Shown one piece after another: positions 52,644 to 55,613 of a stretch of DNA of 55,613 nt. Made by a program: the position numbers and the translations under genes. The first letter of the stretch is position 1; every line of letters begins with the position of its first letter. Source of the DNA: Spirochaetales bacterium Spiro_10 (GTDB taxonomy: Bacteria; Spirochaetota; Spirochaetia; Treponematales; Treponemataceae); NCBI GenBank assembly GCA_001604405.1, contig LVBL01000012.1, positions 1 through 55,613 on the forward strand. The letters are read 5' to 3'. Below the pieces are notes generated by a model. That model ran no database searches. It had not been told where the DNA came from and saw only the letters and a list, made by a program, of their open reading frames with translations.

Positions 52644-54383
52644 TCACTCGAACCTCAGGCTTTCCGTCACGGGCATCCCGAGCGCGCGCCTCGCCGGGGG
52701 AATCGCCACGCACCCGGAAAGGATCGTCGCGGCGAAAAAGGTCCCGACGATGGCCCGAACGTTCCAGGCTGACTTGAAACTCGCGGCGATCCTGTAGCCT
52801 ATGTCGCCGCCCATGGCGTTCGTCATCGCGGAATAGTCGATCCCGTAGCGGACCATCGGGACGTTTATCGCGCAGCCGACCGCGACCCCGACGAGGCCGC
52901 CGATGAAGCCGACGAGCGACGCCTCGACCGCGTAGGACGCGAGGATGCGCGAGTCGTCCATCCCGAGGGCGCGGAGCATGCCGATCTCGCGGGTGCGCTC
53001 GAGCACGGACATCAGCATCGTGTTCGCGATCCCGAGAAAGGAAAGCACGAAAAGGAAGGCGATCATCACGCGGGAACTCACCTCGTCCTGCCGAGAGGCC
53101 GCGAAGTAGTCATCCGAGTAGGCCTGCCAGCCGCGGACGCCCACCCCGGCGGGGAAGGCGCCGTCCCCGGCCACCGCGGCGATCGCGGCCGCGCTCTCGC
53201 GGGGACCCGGAAGGGTCGAGTCGTCCGCGTCCGCCGCGCGCACGAGAAGCTCGGTAACCCGTCCTTCGAGCATCATGCCCGATTCGCCCGAAAGGGCGAG
53301 GCGGCTCATCGTCGCGACGTTTCCGTTGTTCTTGGGATTCGGCGAGTTGACGACCCCGACGACCACCGCGTCAATGAGCTGGTTCACGTGCCTGACGGCT
53401 CCCGCGTAGTCGCGGGACAAAAGCGCCGCGAGCGCCGTATCCGCGTCGGAAGCGCGCGACGGGTCCGCCGCGAGCGCCGCGTCGAGCTCGTAGTCGCTGC
53501 CGTCGGAATCGAGCCGGTAGAGCGCGCGAAAGGCCGCGAGCTCCTCGCCGGAAAACGCGGGCAGAAGGTCCGCGTCGGCCTTTACCGCGGCGATCCGCTC
53601 CGGCAGGGCCTTCATGTCGATCGTCGTCGACACGCGCACGCCCATGCGCCCCGAGGCCGAGAGGATGTCCCACAAGCGGCCGAGATCGGCCTTCGTCGCG
53701 GAGGACTTCAGGTTCATGCGGTCCTCGGCGTAGCCCTCGGAGGCGCGGGCCTCGAAGGGACGCCGTTTCGCGGACTCCGGCCGGTACGGCTCGTACAGGG
53801 ACTCAATGAAGGCCGTCTCCCCGGGGTTTCGCGCCGCGGCGAGGATCTCGCCCCCGTACTCGTCAGCCAATGGCCGTTGCGGTATTCCGACATGGAGACG
53901 CTCGGCGAGCATCGCGCCGACGGCGATCTCCATCGTTCCCTCCCCCGGGAACCGACCGACCTCGACGAATTCCGGGTACCGCAGGACGGAGCCCTCACGC
54001 CCGGGATCGACGGCGTTGACGACGACGGGCGCCGAAGCGGAGGACGAGTACACCGTCCCCGCGAACACAAACCGGGGCGCGACGGCGTAGCCCGCGGCCT
54101 CGAGGCGGCGCGCTCCTTCCTCCCAGCCGGAGAACGACTCGTACATGGGAAGGTCGTCCTTCTTCGCGTAATACGCGTCCGCCTGGACCTTGACCGCGCC
54201 CATCTCGTAGGTCACGATGTTCCGCCGCGAGTCGAGGTTCATGCCGTAAATCCAGCCGTCCACGAATATGTACATCGAGACGCTGATCGCCACCGCCGCG
54301 ATCGTGACCGCGGTCTTCGCGCGGTGCCGCGACAGGTTGCGCAGGGACATCGCGAGGATGCCGGCGGCCTCGGAGCGGGTCAT
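52644..54383 (-). CDS. FtsX/LolC-type ABC transporter permease, large
   Basis: A 579-residue permease of the same type as the next gene, with a roughly 400-residue periplasmic domain between an N-terminal helix (about 20-42) and three C-terminal helices. TREIGMLRALGMDDSRIL is the coupling segment, and EVSSRVMIAFLFVLSFLGIANTM lies in the first C-terminal helix. The periplasmic domain is larger than in most LolC/E proteins. It overlaps the ATPase stop by 4 nt. Confidence 0.88.
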   Translation of the reverse strand: MTRSEAAGILAMSLRNLSRHRAKTAVTIAAVAISVSMYIFVDGWIYGMNLDSRRNIVTYEMGAVKVQADAYYAKKDDLPMYESFSGWEEGARRLEAAGYAVAPRFVFAGTVYSSSASAPVVVNAVDPGREGSVLRYPEFVEVGRFPGEGTMEIAVGAMLAERLHVGIPQRPLADEYGGEILAAARNPGETAFIESLYEPYRPESAKRRPFEARASEGYAEDRMNLKSSATKADLGRLWDILSASGRMGVRVSTTIDMKALPERIAAVKADADLLPAFSGEELAAFRALYRLDSDGSDYELDAALAADPSRASDADTALAALLSRDYAGAVRHVNQLIDAVVVGVVNSPNPKNNGNVATMSRLALSGESGMMLEGRVTELLVRAADADDSTLPGPRESAAAIAAVAGDGAFPAGVGVRGWQAYSDDYFAASRQDEVSSRVMIAFLFVLSFLGIANTMLMSVLERTREIGMLRALGMDDSRILASYAVEASLVGFIGGLVGVAVGCAINVPMVRYGIDYSAMTNAMGGDIGYRIAASFKSAWNVRAIVGTFFAATILSGCVAIPPARRALGMPVTESLRFE

Positions 54384-55087
54384 CTCGTTGCCTCGCTTTC
54401 GACGACGCCGTCGCGCAGGGAGACGAGCCTGCGCGCGAAGTCCATGACGAGCCGGTCGTGCGTCGAAAAGACGAAGGTCGTTCCCTCGCGCGCGTTGAGG
54501 TCCGCCATGAGCTCGAGGATCTCCCGCGCGGTTTTCGAGTCGAGGTTCGCCGTCGGCTCGTCGGCGAGGATGATGGCCGGTTTCTTGACGAGCGCGCGCG
54601 CGATCGCCACGCGCTGCTGCTGTCCGCCCGACATCTCCTTCGGCCGCCGGTCGTCCATGCCGGGAAGGCCGACGGACTCGAGCATGGCCCGCGACTTCTC
54701 GCGCGCGGCGCGGGCGCCCTCCCCGAGGAGCACGAGCGGGAAGGACACGTTCTCGACGGCCGTCAGCACCGGGATGAGGTTGTAGGCCTGGAAGATGAAG
54801 CCGATCGTCTCGCGGCGGAGCGCGGCGAGCTCGCGCTTCGAAAGCGAGCCGGTGTCGCGCCCGCCGACGGTGACGGATCCCGAGGTCGGGACGTCCAGAC
54901 AGCCGACCAGGTGGAGGAAGGTCGACTTGCCGCTCCCCGAGGGCCCCGCCACGGCGGTGAACTCGCCGCGCGCGACCGTGAGGCTCATCCCCCGGAGGGC
55001 CTCGACCGTGATCCCGTTCAGTTCGTAGTTCTTCACGAGCGAGTCGGCCACGATGACCTGGTCCCCGCCCCGTCCGGTCGCGTTCAT
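54380..55087 (-). CDS. LolD/MacB-type ABC transporter ATP-binding protein
   Basis: A 235-residue ATPase with Walker A GPSGSGKST, Q-loop FIFQAYNLIPVLT, signature MSGGQQQRVAIARAL, Walker B ILADEPTANLD and switch FSTHDR. These blocks place it in the MacB/LolD/FtsE group that energises FtsX-type permeases. The ATG at 55087 has GGGGAGG 6 nt upstream; the longer reading frame from 55153 runs into the SPFH gene and was not used. Confidence 0.93.
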   Translation of the reverse strand: MNATGRGGDQVIVADSLVKNYELNGITVEALRGMSLTVARGEFTAVAGPSGSGKSTFLHLVGCLDVPTSGSVTVGGRDTGSLSKRELAALRRETIGFIFQAYNLIPVLTAVENVSFPLVLLGEGARAAREKSRAMLESVGLPGMDDRRPKEMSGGQQQRVAIARALVKKPAIILADEPTANLDSKTAREILELMADLNAREGTTFVFSTHDRLVMDFARRLVSLRDGVVESEATR

Positions 55088-55088
55088 C

Positions 55089-55613
55089 TCACGCCTCCCC
55101 TTTTTTCGCGGCGCCGGTCGTTCCGTCGGAACCGTTGGCGCCACCGGAGCCACCCGCGCGCCGGTCGCGCTCGTCGCGAGCCATCTTCCCGAGTGCCTGG
55201 AGGCCGAAGAGGTCGCTTCCCTCGAGCCGCTCCGTGATGGAGTTCGGAACGATCATCATCGAGTTGCCGGCGTCGAGACCCTCGTTGAGGATCGAAAGGC
55301 GCTTGAGGTTGAGGGCCGTGCCGTTCGCGTCGTAGATCCTGGCCGCCTCCTCGAATTTCTTCGCTATCTCGATCTCGGCCTCGGCGAGGAGTATGCGCCC
55401 CTTCTTCTCGCGTTCCGCCTGCGCGAGGCGGCTCAGCGGGTCCTGCAACGAGGCCGGGATCTGTATGTCGGTAATCTCTATGTGCTGCACGGTGATGCCC
55501 CAGTCGGTCGTCTTGCGGTCGACCTCGGCGCGGATGCATTCCTCGATCTTCTCGCCGTTCTCGAGAAAGGCCGTCAGGTCATGCGAGCTCACCGCGCTCC
55601 GGAGCGCGGTCTT
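55089..55613 (-). CDS. SPFH/stomatin-like protein, C-terminal part
   Basis: A partial gene: 174 residues of the C-terminus, open at the window end (frame starts KTALRSAV). The sequence RKTTDWGITVQHIEITDIQI then PASLQDPLSRLAQAEREKKG is typical of the stomatin/slipin SPFH domain end. A coiled-coil AEIEIAKKFEEAARIYDANG and a Gly-rich tail follow. Slipins oligomerise on the inner membrane. It is coupled to the ATPase, 1 nt apart, so it may be part of the envelope-transport operon. The N-terminus and membrane anchor are not in the window. Confidence 0.85.
   Translation of the reverse strand, partial: KTALRSAVSSHDLTAFLENGEKIEECIRAEVDRKTTDWGITVQHIEITDIQIPASLQDPLSRLAQAEREKKGRILLAEAEIEIAKKFEEAARIYDANGTALNLKRLSILNEGLDAGNSMMIVPNSITERLEGSDLFGLQALGKMARDERDRRAGGSGGANGSDGTTGAAKKGEA

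Overview
The window looks like a chromosome segment from a GC-rich spirochaete, most likely of the Treponema lineage. Four things point there. RpoB carries Asn at the position of E. coli Ser531, a change associated with the rifampicin insensitivity of spirochaetes. The enoyl reductase closely matches, from memory, the Treponema denticola trans-2-enoyl-CoA reductase (FabV/Ter). Several lipoproteins have signal peptides with a loose lipobox. A very large secreted protein ends in a FlgD-type Ig-like domain. No insertion sequence, phage gene, CRISPR array or rRNA gene was seen.

Region 1 (about 12.7 kb down to 0.2 kb, minus strand) is one long translation and transcription operon: a consensus promoter, tRNA-Thr(GGU), rpmG, tRNA-Trp(CCA), secE, nusG, rplK, rplA, rplJ, rplL, a hairpin attenuator, rpoB, rpoC, rpsL, rpsG and a terminator.

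Region 2 (12.8-15 kb, plus) is a three-gene operon of patatin-like phospholipase, serine O-acetyltransferase and a NusG-II-domain membrane protein. Region 3 (15-28.4 kb) is the accessory part. It holds a 2686-residue repetitive secreted protein, three lipoproteins, a PilZ protein, an RlmM-like methyltransferase with an odd palindrome-bearing insert, and pyrE. Region 4 (28.4-34.3 kb, plus) has an MFS transporter fused to HEAT repeats, a CBS-SpoIIE-type phosphatase, an alpha/beta hydrolase lacking its nucleophile serine, and a U32/TrhP-type tRNA hydroxylation protein.

Region 5 (42.7-34.3 kb, minus) is a compact nine-gene fatty-acid operon, fabD-fabG-fabF-fabZ-fabV-accB-accC-accD-accA. It runs from a promoter with an inverted repeat over its start site, directly behind a TetR-type regulator and a THUMP RNA methyltransferase. 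Region 6 (44.5-49.3 kb) has a ferredoxin-type DUF362 protein divergent from a membrane-anchored metallo-hydrolase, then a pyrF-pyrK-pyrD operon. Region 7 (49.3-55.6 kb, minus, open at the window end) is a coupled envelope-transport operon: SPFH protein, ABC ATPase, two FtsX-type permeases, a LolA-like periplasmic protein and a predicted outer-membrane barrel.

A theme across regions 2-6 is that many first genes of transcription units have a -10 box only 6-9 nt upstream of the start codon and no Shine-Dalgarno site, which suggests widespread leaderless mRNAs. Genes inside operons have clear GGAGG-type sites or 4-nt stop/start overlaps. The most unusual items are the giant repeat protein with its sharp composition break, the envelope-transport operon, the leaderless-promoter pattern and the apparently nucleophile-less hydrolase.
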